A DNA stretch of 39,099 bases from an uncultured Oscillospiraceae bacterium (GCA_910584395.1 CAJUAS010000015.1:1-39099), one strand, 5' to 3'; numbered from the stretch's first letter, positions 9,204-17,147 are shown. Notes: generated by a model from the sequence alone, not told the origin. Program-made: numbers and translations.

Positions 9204-10968
9204 CTATGTATGCCGCGGTCACGTCGGTGACGCCGGGGCCTGCGTTGGGGTGGATGGAGGAATAGGCGTTGTCCGCCAAAAACACCGCCAGCAGCACCGC
9301 CGCCAGCGTGATGGCGACGGCGGGCTTGATCCTTCGGATCACGCCGTCGATGGCTGGGGCGAGGAAATAGACCACCGCAGCTCCGGCCACGCCGAACACC
9401 AGCAGTCCCTCGGCACAGATGCGGCCGTTGAGGTTGAGGAAATAGCCCGTGTAATCCCACCAACGCATCCCGCCGTGCATCATCTCCAGATACCAAGAGG
9501 TAAAATACTCCACCGCCCCCGACAGAACGATGGCGAGGAAAAACTCCGCCGCCGGCTTCTTGCGGAATCGGGCCAGCACCACAAGGATCATGGTCGCCCC
9601 CGTGCCGTAGATGGGCAGCCACGGGCCGTGAAGCACCCCCCGGTTGACAAAGACGCCGCCCTGAACCAAGCCGATGGCCACCTCCCACAGCCAGCCCACA
9701 AAGGCGAACAGGAGAAACATCAGCACCAGAGAATAGACCGAGTAGTGCCGCAGATATTTCACCTGCGGGATCGTGTCCTTGTGCGCCTTGGTGGGGGCGG
9801 GACACAGCTTCACCGGGTAAGCCAGACCCGACCCCATGTCCTTCCCCGCCTGCCCCGCAGACCACGCGGCCACGGCGGCGTCATACTCCGCCTCCTGCGC
9901 CCGGGAATAGAAGGAAATGCCGAAATTTGCCGCCAGAAAATGGCGGAAGCCCTTGTCCTGCGAGATAAAATCGCCGGGCTTGTCGGCGCACTGGGCGGAG
10001 AGGGGGTAGGCCGCGTCCAGAGCCTCCTTGGAGGCTTTTTCAAACAGGCAGTCGTCGGTCAGCTTCTCCACGCCGGGCACACCCCGGGCCTTGGCGTCGG
10101 CGCGGACATAGGCGTAATACCGCCCGAAAAACGCCGCTTCATAAGGGCCGGAAAACAGGAGTTGGGACAGCCCAAAGGTCAAAGCGGCCAACAGCGCCCA
10201 GCCGAGGAAGGTCAGCTTCCAGACAAAGCACTGCCACTTGTGTCCCTTCATCATCCGCCGGGAGAGGGTAATGGCCTCCCGCCCGGTGAGGGCGGGGTTT
10301 TCCGCCAAAATGTACGGGACGAGATAGTAAGAATACTGCTTGATGATCCCGCCGATGAGGGTACACCACCACAAAAACTGATAGACGGTACAGCGGAGCA
10401 TCGCCCCCGCCACCCGCTTCCAGCGGCCCTCCCGCCAAGGGAAGGTGAGCCGGGAGAGGGAGAGCTTTTCATACTCCTCCCCCTCCAGCACCACCCGGCG
10501 CAGGGCGACGACGTAGATCTCCTTCCCAAACAGCCAGAAGAGCAAGCTGAGCAGCATACTCAGGCCGATAAACACCGCCACCGCCAAGTCGTCCGAGCGG
10601 GTCACCGAGCGGATGCCCATAAGCGCCGTGGTGACGGCCTTGCCGGAGGCGACCATATTCACCACCCCGGCCAGCACCCCGCGGGTGCGGCCGAATACCT
10701 GCCCCAAAAAGCCGTCGGCGGGCGTAGGCGGCTGGGGATTTTTCTCCTGATAGCTGTCCACCAGTATCTCGTAGAGGTCGGCGCTGCCAAAATCGGTGCG
10801 GACACCCTCCTCCACCGGCTCTTCCCCGCCAAGTCCCATCCGAACCAGCGTCAGGCTCTGGGTAAACTCCGTGCCCAGCAGCGCCGCCGCCAGACACAGG
10901 CACACCAGCGCCAGCCAGTGCCGCTTGACGACCTGCTTCGCGGAGCGTTTCATCTCTCTTCGGTTCAT
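9187..10968 (-). CDS. DUF975 + CmpB-type (putative ABC-transporter type IV) fusion membrane protein
   Basis: 593 aa. The N-terminal half (about 1-300) has the look of DUF975 proteins: a basic start ending in KRHW, then several hydrophobic segments with a conserved-type stretch around ILAENPALTGREAI and RRMMKGHKW. A soluble linker (about 300-400) follows. The C-terminal part (about 405-560) resembles the PF06541 CmpB family: FVGWLWEV near 420, then NRGVLHGPWLPIYG, EYFTSWYLE and WWDYTG motifs. Both parts are known families of unknown role, usually separate proteins. It lies 30 bp downstream of pncB and is probably co-transcribed. An internal ATG six codons in (10953) is an alternative start; neither start has a strong Shine-Dalgarno. 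A link to NAD metabolism is not supported beyond position. Confidence 0.75.
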   Translation of the reverse strand: MNRREMKRSAKQVVKRHWLALVCLCLAAALLGTEFTQSLTLVRMGLGGEEPVEEGVRTDFGSADLYEILVDSYQEKNPQPPTPADGFLGQVFGRTRGVLAGVVNMVASGKAVTTALMGIRSVTRSDDLAVAVFIGLSMLLSLLFWLFGKEIYVVALRRVVLEGEEYEKLSLSRLTFPWREGRWKRVAGAMLRCTVYQFLWWCTLIGGIIKQYSYYLVPYILAENPALTGREAITLSRRMMKGHKWQCFVWKLTFLGWALLAALTFGLSQLLFSGPYEAAFFGRYYAYVRADAKARGVPGVEKLTDDCLFEKASKEALDAAYPLSAQCADKPGDFISQDKGFRHFLAANFGISFYSRAQEAEYDAAVAAWSAGQAGKDMGSGLAYPVKLCPAPTKAHKDTIPQVKYLRHYSVYSLVLMFLLFAFVGWLWEVAIGLVQGGVFVNRGVLHGPWLPIYGTGATMILVVLARFRKKPAAEFFLAIVLSGAVEYFTSWYLEMMHGGMRWWDYTGYFLNLNGRICAEGLLVFGVAGAAVVYFLAPAIDGVIRRIKPAVAITLAAVLLAVFLADNAYSSIHPNAGPGVTDVTAAYIEKRTR

Positions 10969-10998
10969 TATTTCTCTCTCTTTCTCCGGTTCTCTTTT

Positions 10999-12441
10999 TT
11001 ACCTGTGCCCCTGCTCCTTCAGCAGCTCCTGCTTGATCTGCCACAGCTTGGGGGACAAGTCCACATAGTAGTTGTGGGGGTTTTCAAACCGCTTCACCTC
11101 GTCCCACAGGGCGTCCACCTGCTTGGCGCAGTACGCGCGGGCCTCCTCCAGCGTGGGCGTTTCATACACCCGCTTGCCCCCCTCGAAGATCGGGGCAAGG
11201 AGGGGCTTGGCCACATAGCGGGTGATGGTCTGGGATTTCCATGTGGCCTGCGGGTCGAACAGCTCCAAGGGCCGGCCGTCGATGATCTCGTCATAGACGG
11301 CGATATAGTCGGCAAACGCCTTCCCTGTGTCTGGGGCGAACAGGCGGTAGACCTTTTTGAAGTGGGGGGTGGTGATCTTGGCAGGGTTCTCGCTCACCTT
11401 GATTTTCGGGACGATATGGCCGTCCTCCTCAATGGCCGCCAGTTTGTAAACGCCGCCGAACACCGGCTCGGATTTGGAGGTGATGAGCCGTTCGCCCACA
11501 CCGAAGGCGTCGATCTGCGCCCCCTGCTGGATGAGGTCGCGGATGATATACTCGTCCAGCGAGTTGGAGGCCACGATCTTGCACTTGGTCAGCCCCGCGT
11601 CGTCCAGCATTTTCCGTGCCTTTTTGGAGAGGTAGGTCAGGTCGCCGGAGTCGATGCGGATGGCGCAGTTTTCAATGCCCAACGGGGCAAGCACTGTTTG
11701 GAACGCCTTAATGGCGTTGGGCACGCCGGAGCGCAGCACATTATAGGTGTCCACCAGCAGGGTGGCGGAGTGGGGGTAGAGCTTGCAGTAGGTCTCAAAG
11801 GCGGTGTATTCGTCGGGGAACATCTGCACCCAAGAGTGGGCCATCGTGCCCGTGGCGGGCGAGCCGTAGATCTGGTCGGCCATGGCGCAGGCCGTGCCCC
11901 CCGCCCCCGCCAGATAGGAGGCCCGCGCCCCCAAAATGGCCGCGTCCGGGCCTTGGGCGCGGCGAGAGCCGAACTCACTCACCCCCCGGCCCTTGGCCGC
12001 CCGGACGATGCGGGAGGTCTTGGTGGCGATGAGGGACTGGTGGTTCAGGGTGAGGAGCAAAAAGGTCTCGATAAACTGCGCCTCGATGGCCTTGGCCCGC
12101 ACCGTGAGGATCGGCTCGCCGGGGAAAATGGGCGTTCCCTCCGGCACGGCCCACAGGTCGCCGGTAAAACGGAAGGTACGCAAATACTCCAAAAATTCCT
12201 CCTGAAACAGCCCCTTGGAGCGGAGGTAGGCGATGTCCTCGTCGTCAAAGTGCAGGTTCTCGATGTAGTCGATGACCTGCTCCAGCCCCGCAGCAATGGC
12301 GAAGCCGCCCCCGTCGGGGACGCTGCGGAAGAAAATGTCGAAGTAGCAGATCTTGTCCTTCATGGGGGTCTGGAAGTACCCGTTGCCCATGGTCAGCTCG
12401 TAAAAGTCAAAGAGCATGGTGTAGTTGGCTTTGGTTTTCAT
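10999..12441 (-). CDS. pncB: Nicotinate phosphoribosyltransferase
   Basis: 480 aa from the ATG at 12441. The enzyme joins nicotinate to PRPP with ATP hydrolysis, giving nicotinate mononucleotide in NAD salvage (Preiss-Handler pathway, cytosol). Family marks: N-terminal YTMLFDFYELTMGNGY, then FDIFFRSVPDGGGFAIAAGLE; SEFGSRRAQGPDAA near the active site; MAHSWVQMFPDEYTAFE; LLVDTYNV; and RIDSGDLTYLSKKARKMLD in the phosphate-binding part. A start 20 codons earlier (12501) is open, but it falls inside the predicted promoter (12473-12501), so the shorter start is chosen. It heads a two-gene unit with the DUF975/CmpB-like protein and is divergent from a GntR regulator. No nicotinamidase gene is present in the window. 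Confidence 0.93.
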   Translation of the reverse strand: MKTKANYTMLFDFYELTMGNGYFQTPMKDKICYFDIFFRSVPDGGGFAIAAGLEQVIDYIENLHFDDEDIAYLRSKGLFQEEFLEYLRTFRFTGDLWAVPEGTPIFPGEPILTVRAKAIEAQFIETFLLLTLNHQSLIATKTSRIVRAAKGRGVSEFGSRRAQGPDAAILGARASYLAGAGGTACAMADQIYGSPATGTMAHSWVQMFPDEYTAFETYCKLYPHSATLLVDTYNVLRSGVPNAIKAFQTVLAPLGIENCAIRIDSGDLTYLSKKARKMLDDAGLTKCKIVASNSLDEYIIRDLIQQGAQIDAFGVGERLITSKSEPVFGGVYKLAAIEEDGHIVPKIKVSENPAKITTPHFKKVYRLFAPDTGKAFADYIAVYDEIIDGRPLELFDPQATWKSQTITRYVAKPLLAPIFEGGKRVYETPTLEEARAYCAKQVDALWDEVKRFENPHNYYVDLSPKLWQIKQELLKEQGHR

Positions 12442-12472
12442 GGAAACCACCGTCCTTCCAAAAGTTGTTTTT

Positions 12473-12501
12473 ATGATAGTCCTTTTCATGAAAAAATGCA
12501 A
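12473..12501 (-). promoter_or_regulatory. Promoter of pncB with palindrome in spacer
   Basis: Minus strand TTGCAT (12501-12496), 17-bp spacer, TATCAT (12478-12473). The spacer contains a perfect 12-bp palindrome, TTTTCATGAAAA (12483-12494), a possible operator. The expected transcription start lies some 25 bases before the ATG at 12441. Confidence 0.55.
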
Positions 12502-12546
12502 TAAAAATCAGAGATAAGCCCTGCGCAAAAAATTTTGTTTTCCCTC

Positions 12547-12574
12547 TTGACAAATGCGCCGCTTTGTGTATACT
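12547..12574 (+). promoter_or_regulatory. Promoter of the GntR-ABC cassette
   Basis: TTGACA (12547-12552), 16-bp spacer, TATACT (12569-12574), 39 bp before the GntR start. The -10 and start region runs into repeated TGTGTATA motifs and an inverted repeat (next entry). Confidence 0.75.
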
Positions 12575-12602
12575 GTGTATATGCGATATGTACAATATAC
12601 AC
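12575..12602. promoter_or_regulatory. Probable GntR operator (inverted repeat)
   Basis: Perfect 8-bp arms GTGTATAT (12575-12582) and ATATACAC (12595-12602) are separated by 12 bp. They begin directly after the -10 box, so a bound dimer would cover the transcription start. A direct copy of TGTGTATA overlaps the -10 (12565-12572). Position suggests autorepression by the adjacent GntR/YtrA-type protein; this is inference. Confidence 0.6.
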
Positions 12603-12613
12603 GGAGGTGACCT

Positions 12614-12979
12614 ATGGACATTATGATCCGCAACACCGGGGACAGCCCCATCTATGACCAGATCACCCGGCAGATCAAGGGGCACATCCTCTCCGGCGCA
12701 CTGGCGGAGGGGGAGGCGCTCCCCTCCATCCGCACGCTGGCCCGCGACCTGCGCATCAGCGTCATCACCACCAAGCGGGCCTACGAGGAGCTGGAGCGGG
12801 AGGGCTTCATCACCACCGTCCCCGGCAAGGGCTGCTTCGTGGCGGCGCGGGATCTGGAGCTGGTGCGGGAGGACGCGAGGCGCCGGGTGGAGGAGCATCT
12901 GGCCCGCGCGGTGGACGCCGCCCGCGCGGCGGGCATCCCCCCCGACGAGGTGCGCCAAGCGCTGGACATCCTATTATAA
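12614..12979 (+). CDS. GntR family transcriptional regulator, YtrA subfamily
   Basis: 121 aa, the short form typical of YtrA-type regulators: a winged helix-turn-helix (about 10-75) plus a small helical dimerisation tail, with no ligand-binding domain. Diagnostic stretch: IYDQITRQIKGHILSGAL, then LPSIRTLARDLRISVITTKRAYEELEREGF. Such proteins usually repress an adjacent ABC exporter and respond to cell-envelope stress or antibiotics (family knowledge). The ABC ATPase starts 13 bases downstream, and an inverted repeat sits in its own promoter, so autoregulation of a gntR-ATPase-permease unit is likely. The effector is not predictable from sequence. Confidence 0.9.
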   Translation: MDIMIRNTGDSPIYDQITRQIKGHILSGALAEGEALPSIRTLARDLRISVITTKRAYEELEREGFITTVPGKGCFVAARDLELVREDARRRVEEHLARAVDAARAAGIPPDEVRQALDILL

Positions 12980-12992
12980 GGAGGTTTTACCC

Positions 12993-13814
12993 ATGGAATA
13001 CGCCATTCAAACCAAGAGTCTCACCAAGGATTACGGCTCGTTTGTGCTGGACAGCATCGACCTCACCCTTCCCGCCGGCACGATCTTGGGCCTCATCGGG
13101 GAAAACGGGGCGGGCAAGTCCACCCTCATCAAATGCCTGCTGGGCATCATCCATCCCACCGGGGGTACGGTGGAGCTGGCGGACACGGTGGGCTATGTCC
13201 CCGACGAGTGTCCCTTCGCCGATGTGTTGAAGGTGTCGCAGGTGGCGGCCTTCCTCCCCGGCGTCTACCCCAACTGGGACACGACCCTTTTTGACCACTA
13301 TCTGCAAAAGTTCGACCTGCCCACCGGCAAGCGGGTGAAGGAGCTGAGCCGGGGAATGAAGATGAAGCTCACCATCGCCGCCGCGCTGGCCCACCGCCCC
13401 CGGCTGCTGATTCTAGACGAGGCCACGTCAGGGCTTGACCCGGTGGTGCGCGACGAGATCTTGGACGTGTTTTTGGACTTCGTCTCCGACGAGGAACACG
13501 CCATTTTGATCTCCAGCCACATCACCAGCGATCTGGAAAAGCTCTGCGACTATGTGGCCTATCTCCACAAGGGCAAGCTCACCGTCCAAGGCCCGAAGGA
13601 TGAGCTGCTGGCAAGGTACGGCAAGGTGTCCTGCACCCACGGCCAGCTTTCCGCCATCCCCCGGGACATTTTGGTGGGCAAGCGGGAGGGCAGCTTCGGC
13701 TGTCAGGCGCTGGTCAGCGACCGCGCCGAGCTGAAGCGCGCCCTGCCCGACGCAGAGGCAGAGCCGGCCACGCTGGAGGACATTATGATCTACACCACAA
13801 AGGGGGAACGGTAA
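12993..13814 (+). CDS. ABC transporter ATP-binding protein
   Basis: 273 aa from the ATG at 12993, placed six bases after AAGGAGG. All nucleotide-binding motifs are present: Walker A GENGAGKST (about 37-45), signature LSRGMKMK, Walker B LLILDEATSGLDP and the H-loop ISSHI. The C-terminal 60 residues are a BcrA-type extension. It belongs with the downstream permease and upstream GntR/YtrA-type gene. Such three-gene sets encode small exporters linked to lantibiotic, bacitracin or general envelope stress; the substrate cannot be read from the sequence. The same frame stays open upstream through the GntR gene, but that part has no homology and no ribosome site. Confidence 0.92.
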   Translation: MEYAIQTKSLTKDYGSFVLDSIDLTLPAGTILGLIGENGAGKSTLIKCLLGIIHPTGGTVELADTVGYVPDECPFADVLKVSQVAAFLPGVYPNWDTTLFDHYLQKFDLPTGKRVKELSRGMKMKLTIAAALAHRPRLLILDEATSGLDPVVRDEILDVFLDFVSDEEHAILISSHITSDLEKLCDYVAYLHKGKLTVQGPKDELLARYGKVSCTHGQLSAIPRDILVGKREGSFGCQALVSDRAELKRALPDAEAEPATLEDIMIYTTKGER

Positions 13815-13815
13815 T

Positions 13816-14427
13816 ATGACAGGCTTTTTGAAGCGGGATCTCTCCTTGCAGGCGGTAAATGCCAAGTTTTACCTGTGTTTTGTGCTGGCCTTTGCCGGTT
13901 TGGCGGTGTTCGGCGACTTTTCCGCCTCCTTCGCCTCCCTCTACCTTGTGATCTTTTCCGGCACAAGCATTATGAGCCTCTTTAGCTACGACGAGGCCAA
14001 CCACTGGGAGGCCTACGCCGCCGCCGCGCCCAACGGGCGCAGGGCCATGGTGGACGCCCGGTATCTGCTGGCCGTAGGCATCGGCGCGGTGGTGCTCCTC
14101 TTTCAGCTCCTGCTGGGTATTCTGACTAAGTCCGACCAGCTGGAGACCGCCCTCCTCTACACCGGTGCGTTCTTCCTCTACGCCGCGGTCATCCTCCCCA
14201 TCTCCTACCGCTTCGGCGGCACAAAATCCCGCATGGTGATGATCGTGGTGGTGGCCGCCTTCTCCGCCCTCATCGCCATCGGCGCGACCTCCCTTCATGT
14301 CTTTTCCGACGGCGACCCGCTGGCCGCACTGGGCCACCTCCCCGCCCTGCTTCCTCTGGTGGGGTCGGCGGCTCTGCTGATCTCCCACCGCATCTCCCGC
14401 CATATCATGGACAAGAAGGAGCTTTGA
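13816..14427 (+). CDS. ABC-2 type permease, ABC exporter membrane subunit
   Basis: 203 aa with six hydrophobic segments (about 19-37, 43-60, 84-105, 113-130, 137-158 and 170-190). A charged loop with SYDEANHWEAYAAAAPNGRR follows the first pair; this SYDE..W..Y..A.P.sR pattern is characteristic of the small ABC2_membrane_5 permeases that pair with YtrA-regulated ATPases. It begins one base after the stop of the ATPase gene, so translation is probably coupled. Only one permease is present, so the exporter would be a homodimer of this subunit with two ATPases (inference). The promoter of the sirtuin lies inside its last codons. Confidence 0.85.
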   Translation: MTGFLKRDLSLQAVNAKFYLCFVLAFAGLAVFGDFSASFASLYLVIFSGTSIMSLFSYDEANHWEAYAAAAPNGRRAMVDARYLLAVGIGAVVLLFQLLLGILTKSDQLETALLYTGAFFLYAAVILPISYRFGGTKSRMVMIVVVAAFSALIAIGATSLHVFSDGDPLAALGHLPALLPLVGSAALLISHRISRHIMDKKEL

Positions 14428-14436
14428 TGGTATAAT
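14408..14436 (+). promoter_or_regulatory. Promoter of the sirtuin gene
   Basis: TGGACA (14408-14413), 17-bp spacer, extended -10 TGG-TATAAT (14428-14436). It straddles the end of the permease gene and sits 22 bp before the sirtuin ATG, leaving a leader of about 16 bases with an AAGGGGTGA site. Confidence 0.7.
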
Positions 14437-14458
14437 GCCCCTAAAGGGGTGATGTTCC

Positions 14459-15184
14459 ATGAACGAGCTGGAAACCTTGCGAAGCTGGATAACCGAGAGT
14501 AATAATATCGTGTTCTTTGGCGGAGCGGGCTGCTCCACCGAGTCGGGCGTGCCCGACTTCCGCAGTCAGGACGGCCTTTACCACCAGCAGTACGCCTACC
14601 CGCCGGAGACCATTCTCTCCCACACCTTCTTTGTCCGGAACACCGAGGAGTTCTACCGCTTTTATCAGGAGAAGATGCTCCCTTTGGACGCCAAGCCCAA
14701 CCCCGCCCATCTGGCGCTGGCTAAACTGGAACGGCAGGGCAAGCTCAAGGCGGTGGTCACCCAGAACATCGACGGGCTGCATCAGGCGGCAGGAAGCCGC
14801 GCGGTGTTTGAGCTGCACGGCAGCGTTCACCGCAACACCTGCACCAAGTGCCGCAAATTTTTTGACGCCTACTACATGAAGGCCGCCCAAGGCGTGCCCC
14901 GCTGCGACGCCTGCGGCGGGCTGATCAAGCCGGACGTGGTGCTTTATGAGGAGGGGCTGGACGAGGACGTGATGTACGGTGCCGTTCAGGCCATTCGCGC
15001 CGCCGACGTACTCATCGTGGGGGGCACATCTCTGGTGGTCTACCCCGCCGCGGGGCTGATCCGCTATTACGGCGGGCACAAGCTGGTGCTCATCAACAAG
15101 GACGCCACCCCCTACGACGCCCACGCCGATCTGGTGCTCCATGACGCGCTGGGCAAGGTGCTCTCCGCCGCCGTGGCGGACTGA
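14459..15184 (+). CDS. cobB: NAD-dependent protein deacylase, Sir2 family (sirtuin)
   Basis: 241 aa, usual for bacterial sirtuins. It removes acyl groups from lysines using NAD+, releasing nicotinamide and O-acyl-ADP-ribose in the cytosol. Motifs: FFGGAGCSTESGVPDFRS (Rossmann NAD loop, about 19-36), TQNIDGLH (about 102-109), catalytic His in ELHGSVHRN (H120), zinc cysteines C128, C131, C149 and C152, GGTSLVVYPAAG (about 188-199) and LINKD. It has its own promoter despite lying 31 bp after the ABC cassette. pncB, which re-uses the nicotinate arm of NAD breakdown, lies nearby on the other strand. The gene ends at a strong bidirectional hairpin. Deacetylase versus desuccinylase preference is not settled here. 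Confidence 0.93.
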   Translation: MNELETLRSWITESNNIVFFGGAGCSTESGVPDFRSQDGLYHQQYAYPPETILSHTFFVRNTEEFYRFYQEKMLPLDAKPNPAHLALAKLERQGKLKAVVTQNIDGLHQAAGSRAVFELHGSVHRNTCTKCRKFFDAYYMKAAQGVPRCDACGGLIKPDVVLYEEGLDEDVMYGAVQAIRAADVLIVGGTSLVVYPAAGLIRYYGGHKLVLINKDATPYDAHADLVLHDALGKVLSAAVAD

Positions 15185-15195
15185 ATCAAAGGCAG

Positions 15196-15226
15196 CAAGA
15201 GACCGCGCCGACGGCGCGGTCTCTTG
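15196..15226. terminator. Bidirectional intrinsic terminator, sirtuin / S41 protease
   Basis: Perfect 14-bp GC-rich stem (15196-15209 with 15213-15226) and a 3-base loop, followed by a T-rich stretch on the plus strand. It fills the 46-bp gap between two convergent genes. Confidence 0.85.
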
Positions 15227-15230
15227 TTGT

Positions 15231-17147
15231 TTACAGCATTCCGAGATAATCCAGCATTTGATAGAGGACTGCCGCGGCCTCGTCCCGGGTGGTGGCGGCA
15301 TGGGGGTCGATGAGATCCGGCTCGTCCCACAGGAGGTTCACCGTCCCCCCTTTGCTGTTCTCCGCCGCGCAGGAGAGCAGCCACGTCTGCGCCTTGGCCC
15401 AGCCGTCATAGTCCCGCAGCAGCCGCAGGGACAGCTCTTCCTCCCCCGCCGCGTTCAGCGCATCATGCGCGCCGTTGTTGAGCCACGCAAACAGCCGCCC
15501 CATCACCACAAAAAACTCCTGATGGGAGACCGCTTCCTCCGGGTGGAACAGGCCGTTCCCGTCTCCCTTCACCATCCCCCGGTTGGAAAGAGCAATGACG
15601 GCGGGGGCGTACCACGCGTCCTCCGCCACATCGGCAAAGGGGCTGGGATTGTCCGGCACATAGCACTGGAGGGCCACCGCCACCAACTGGCACAGCTCGG
15701 CGCGGGTCAGGGGGTCGGCGGGGTGGAACAGCCCGTCCTCCTTCCCCGCCACCAGATCGTAGGTGTAGAGCGCGTCGTAAATGCTCCCGTCGCACACCGT
15801 GCCGTCCTCGCCGTCGGGAAAGACCCAGTGTCCGTCCTTGAGGCCGAATTCGGCGTAGATGTCCGCCATGTCTATAAAGCTCCCGCCCCGCGCCATGGTG
15901 GTATAGCGGGGCAGGGCGTCCAAAAGTGCCTTCAGCGCAGCGCGGCCCTCTTCGCTTTCCTTTCGCCCCGCCAGCTCCACAGTGTACCACGTTCCGTTCA
16001 GGGCAAACAGCAGAGGGTCTTCCGCCTCGGTCTTGCTCCATGTGGGGGCAAGCTGCTTCACCATCTCCAGCGCCAAGTCGGAGGACACGTTGAGGTCGGG
16101 GATCACGCCCAGAGAGTCATTGGTGTTGCCGTAGGGGGCAAAAAACCGCGCCGTGGTCAGCTTGACCCCGTCCCCTTCGGTGAAATACTCCGGGTACTGC
16201 TCGTCCCAGAGGATATCTTGGGCGATCCCCTTGCCGAAGGTACGCTCCCCCACCACCATCGCGCGGCCGTAGTCCCGCAGGGCCGCCGTCAGCGCCTCGG
16301 AGGCGGAGGCGGAGTTCTCATCCGTCAGGATCACCACCGGCTTGTCGGTGACCGCCTCCTGATCCAGCCCGTAGGCGGCATACTCCCCGCTTTTGTCCCG
16401 CATGACGATGTACGCCCCAGACCCGGCAAAGAGGCTTCCCACCCCGCTCACTGCGTCCACCGTGCCGCCGGGGTTGCTCCGCAGGTCGATGACCCACACG
16501 TTGGCTTCGCTGTCCATTTGGGCGATGAGATCGCGGAAGTGCCCCGCCGTGTCGCTGCCAAATTCGTCGCAGCGTATGTAGCCCAGACCGCCCTCCAAAA
16601 GCTGCCCTCTGGTGGCGGCCATCACCACCATCCGGCGGACGACGGTGACCGTCCTGCGGCGGCTGTCCCGGCGGTAGGTCAGGGTCACGGAGGTGTTCTC
16701 CTCCCCACGAATGAGGGCGGCCGCTTCCTCTAAGGTCTTGCCCGCCAGAGAGACGCCGTCCACGCTCACCAGCACGTCTCCGGCCTCCAGCCCGGCCTCT
16801 GCCGCCGGGCCGCCCTCCTCGGCGTGTACCACTTCGATGCCGTTCTCTCCAAGCTGTACGCTCACGCCGATACCCACCACCCGCTCGTCCACGTCGGTGT
16901 TCAGGTAAAGCTCCAGCAGTTCTTTGGGCAGATATTCGCTATAAGGATCGCCCAGCGCGGCCACGGTGGCCTCCACGGTGTCCTGCTCCAGCGCGGCGGG
17001 AGGAACTTCGTCCACATAGCGTTCCTCCAGCAGAGCGCGCATCTGCTCCACCGTAATGGCCTGCGCGGGCAGCACGTTCAAACACAGGGCGAGACACACC
17101 GCAAGGCCGGTCAAGCCCGCCCGGCTTCGTTTGCTCCACAGCTTCAT
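15231..17147 (-). CDS. S41 family C-terminal processing protease with PDZ and SLH domains
   Basis: 638 aa. Signal peptide (about 1-30, ending LPAQA), N-terminal helical part with ALGDPYSEYLP, PDZ domain (about 85-165) and S41 protease core (about 170-365). The catalytic set typical of CtpB-like enzymes is visible: Ser in NSASASEAL (S281), Lys in TFGKGIAQ (K306) and Gln four residues later (Q310). The rest (about 410-638) contains S-layer homology repeats, e.g. GLFHPADPLTRAELCQLVA and SPFADVAEDAWYAPAV, for attachment to secondary wall polymers. It would thus cleave extracytoplasmic proteins while held at the wall. It starts 31 bp after ppaC and has AAGGAGG seven bases before the ATG, so co-transcription is likely. 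The target is unknown. Confidence 0.9.
   Translation of the reverse strand: MKLWSKRSRAGLTGLAVCLALCLNVLPAQAITVEQMRALLEERYVDEVPPAALEQDTVEATVAALGDPYSEYLPKELLELYLNTDVDERVVGIGVSVQLGENGIEVVHAEEGGPAAEAGLEAGDVLVSVDGVSLAGKTLEEAAALIRGEENTSVTLTYRRDSRRRTVTVVRRMVVMAATRGQLLEGGLGYIRCDEFGSDTAGHFRDLIAQMDSEANVWVIDLRSNPGGTVDAVSGVGSLFAGSGAYIVMRDKSGEYAAYGLDQEAVTDKPVVILTDENSASASEALTAALRDYGRAMVVGERTFGKGIAQDILWDEQYPEYFTEGDGVKLTTARFFAPYGNTNDSLGVIPDLNVSSDLALEMVKQLAPTWSKTEAEDPLLFALNGTWYTVELAGRKESEEGRAALKALLDALPRYTTMARGGSFIDMADIYAEFGLKDGHWVFPDGEDGTVCDGSIYDALYTYDLVAGKEDGLFHPADPLTRAELCQLVAVALQCYVPDNPSPFADVAEDAWYAPAVIALSNRGMVKGDGNGLFHPEEAVSHQEFFVVMGRLFAWLNNGAHDALNAAGEEELSLRLLRDYDGWAKAQTWLLSCAAENSKGGTVNLLWDEPDLIDPHAATTRDEAAAVLYQMLDYLGML

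Noticed and set aside
9250..12504. 1084-codon open frame on the plus strand across pncB and the DUF975 fusion
   Set aside because: Same artefact of high GC: antisense to two recognisable genes, composition biased to Gly/His/Arg/Pro, and it passes through a gene boundary and the pncB promoter.
12654..12992. Extended N-terminus for the ABC ATPase through the GntR gene
   Set aside because: Reads the GntR gene in another frame, gives Arg/Ser/Pro-rich sequence and lacks a ribosome site; the ATG at 12993 has AAGGAGG.
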